Positions 6,570 to 7,399 of a stretch of DNA of 7,399 bases are shown piece by piece. The stretch is taken from NCBI GenBank assembly GCA_964608495.1, contig CAZSOQ010000255.1, positions 1 through 7,399 of the forward strand. Direction: 5' to 3'. The DNA comes from JAKORR01 sp964608495 (lineage in GTDB: Bacteria > Armatimonadota > Zipacnadia > Zipacnadales > FEN-943). The translations under genes and the position numbers were made by a program. The notes below the pieces were generated by a model. It had not been told where the DNA came from and did not search any database. It worked only from the letters and a program-made list of their open reading frames with translations. Positions within the stretch are counted from its first letter, which is position 1. Each line of letters begins with the position of its first letter.

Positions 6570-7310
6570 CTAAGTATACAGCCCGCCGTTCACGTGCATT
6601 ACCTGCCCGGTGACGTACCCCGTCGCCGGCAGCGCGAAGAAGGCCACCGCCTCCGCCACGTCCTCAGGCAGCCCCGGGCGCCCCAATGGTATCTGCCTCA
6701 GCCAGTCGTCCTGCACTTCCTGCGGCAGCTCGCGGAACATCGGCGTATCCACCACGCCCGGCGCCACCGCGTTGCAGGTTATCCCCCTGTTGCCCAGTTC
6801 CTGGGCCACCGACTTCGTGAAGGCGATCATCCCGCCCTTGGACGCCGCGTAGTTGACCTGGCCCGGATTCCCCCGCACGCCCACCACCGAGGCCATGTTC
6901 ACGATCCGCCCGTACCGCGCCCTGATCATCGGCCTGATGGCCGCCCGAGTGCACAGGAAGCAGCCCTTCAGGTTGATGTCCAGCACCGCATCCCACTCCT
7001 CATCCCTCATCCGCAGCAGCAGATTGTCTCGGGTTATCCCGGCGTTGTTCACCAGCACGTCCAGCCGACCCCAGCGCTCGATCGTCGCCTCTATCATCTC
7101 GGCCACCGCCTCCGCATCCGTCACCGACGCGAGCGACACCAGGGCTTCGCGGCCCGCCGCCTCGACCTCGGCCGCCATCTGCTCGGCCGCCTCCCTGTTG
7201 ACATCGTTGACGACGATGTTGGCGCCCATGGACGCCAGCTTCAGCGCCGTGACCCGCCCTATCGCACCGCCACAGCCGGTTATTATCGCTACCTGGTCCG
7301 TCAATGGCAA
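6570..7310 (-). CDS. fabG: 3-oxoacyl-[acyl-carrier-protein] reductase (TTG start)
   Basis: This is a 246-residue classical short-chain dehydrogenase/reductase that reduces 3-oxoacyl-ACP to 3-hydroxyacyl-ACP in each elongation cycle, normally as a tetramer. The glycine-rich dinucleotide motif is TGCGGAIG (11-18), followed by NNAG (88-91), N113, and the catalytic S141, Y154 and K158 in NYAASKGG. The C-terminal VNGGLYT matches the FabG ending (VNGGMYM type). The start is TTG at 7310: AAGGAGG (7326-7320) lies 9 bases upstream, and the product then begins M-P-L-T-D-Q-V-A, the normal FabG N-terminus. An ATG 48 bases further upstream (7358) would add an Arg/Ala-rich stretch that contains the Shine-Dalgarno. 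The motif lacks the usual basic residue before the helix, and D36 ends strand beta-2, which suggests NADH rather than NADPH; this is inferred. It leads the cluster here, 84 bases before acpP. Confidence 0.93.
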   Translation of the reverse strand: MPLTDQVAIITGCGGAIGRVTALKLASMGANIVVNDVNREAAEQMAAEVEAAGREALVSLASVTDAEAVAEMIEATIERWGRLDVLVNNAGITRDNLLLRMRDEEWDAVLDINLKGCFLCTRAAIRPMIRARYGRIVNMASVVGVRGNPGQVNYAASKGGMIAFTKSVAQELGNRGITCNAVAPGVVDTPMFRELPQEVQDDWLRQIPLGRPGLPEDVAEAVAFFALPATGYVTGQVMHVNGGLYT

Positions 7311-7319
7311 GACTTGACT

Positions 7320-7326
7320 CCTCCTT
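7320..7326 (-). promoter_or_regulatory. Shine-Dalgarno site that sets the TTG start of fabG
   Basis: AAGGAGG on the minus strand lies 9 bases before TTG at 7310-7308. It is the strongest ribosome-binding match in the window, which would compensate for the weak start codon. Its first two bases also form the end of a TAA triplet (7327-7325), so it could overlap the stop of a preceding gene. Confidence 0.8.
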
Positions 7327-7399
7327 ACCGCGGCTCTGAGGGCCCTGGCCTGGCACAAGAATCCCTCTTCCCCGGCCGCTCTCCGGGTTCCCTGGACCC
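7325..7399 (-). other. fabG upstream region; possible tail of an upstream reading frame
   Basis: One minus-strand frame is open from the window edge (7399) to a TAA at 7327-7325 and would encode 24 Arg/Gly/Pro-rich residues ending S-E-P-R. If real, that stop overlaps the fabG Shine-Dalgarno, suggesting translational coupling. fabD often precedes fabG in bacteria, but none of the three frames shows the usual FabD C-terminal pattern (E-V-G-P-G-x-V-L). The other two frames are also open across this stretch, as expected in G+C-rich DNA. I see no clear -35/-10 promoter. It may equally be an untranslated leader. Confidence 0.25.

Overview
The window is a G+C-rich bacterial segment (roughly two thirds G+C by eye). 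All recognisable genes lie on the minus strand, so transcription runs from the right edge (7399) to the left edge (1). The order is fabG, acpP, fabF, rnc, a secreted glycoside-hydrolase-42-like protein, and a NupG-type major facilitator transporter. A possible further gene is just starting at the left edge. Coding density is high. Every gap is 60 to 97 bases, no genes overlap, and I found no convincing intrinsic terminator, so one long operon or two nested units is plausible.

Region 4863-7399 holds the fatty-acid synthesis block fabG-acpP-fabF: 3-oxoacyl-ACP reductase, acyl carrier protein and the elongating ketosynthase. It is followed by rnc (4125-4862), encoding ribonuclease III. The acpP-fabF-rnc order is an old and widespread bacterial arrangement and points to a housekeeping locus. 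The best starts here depend on Shine-Dalgarno sites. fabG very likely starts at a TTG codon (7310), and acpP starts at an internal ATG (6485).

Region 90-4050 is less standard. An 824-residue exported protein combines a GH42-like barrel, a beta-galactosidase trimerisation-like (glutamine-amidotransferase-fold) domain and a C-terminal beta-rich part. The usual catalytic glutamates of GH42 do not appear where expected. Downstream is a 12-helix transporter of the nucleoside:proton symporter family with a long acidic tail. Exported GH42-like proteins and NupG-type carriers are, from general knowledge, common in Armatimonadota, Planctomycetota and related heterotrophs. I cannot fix the phylum from this window.

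The main points worth a second look are the degenerate active site of the GH42-like protein, and a set of departures from consensus in all three fatty-acid proteins: the FabG cofactor site, the FabF pantetheine and His loops, and ACP helix II. I see no CRISPR array, mobile element, tRNA, rRNA or riboswitch, and no clear sign of a wholly new system.
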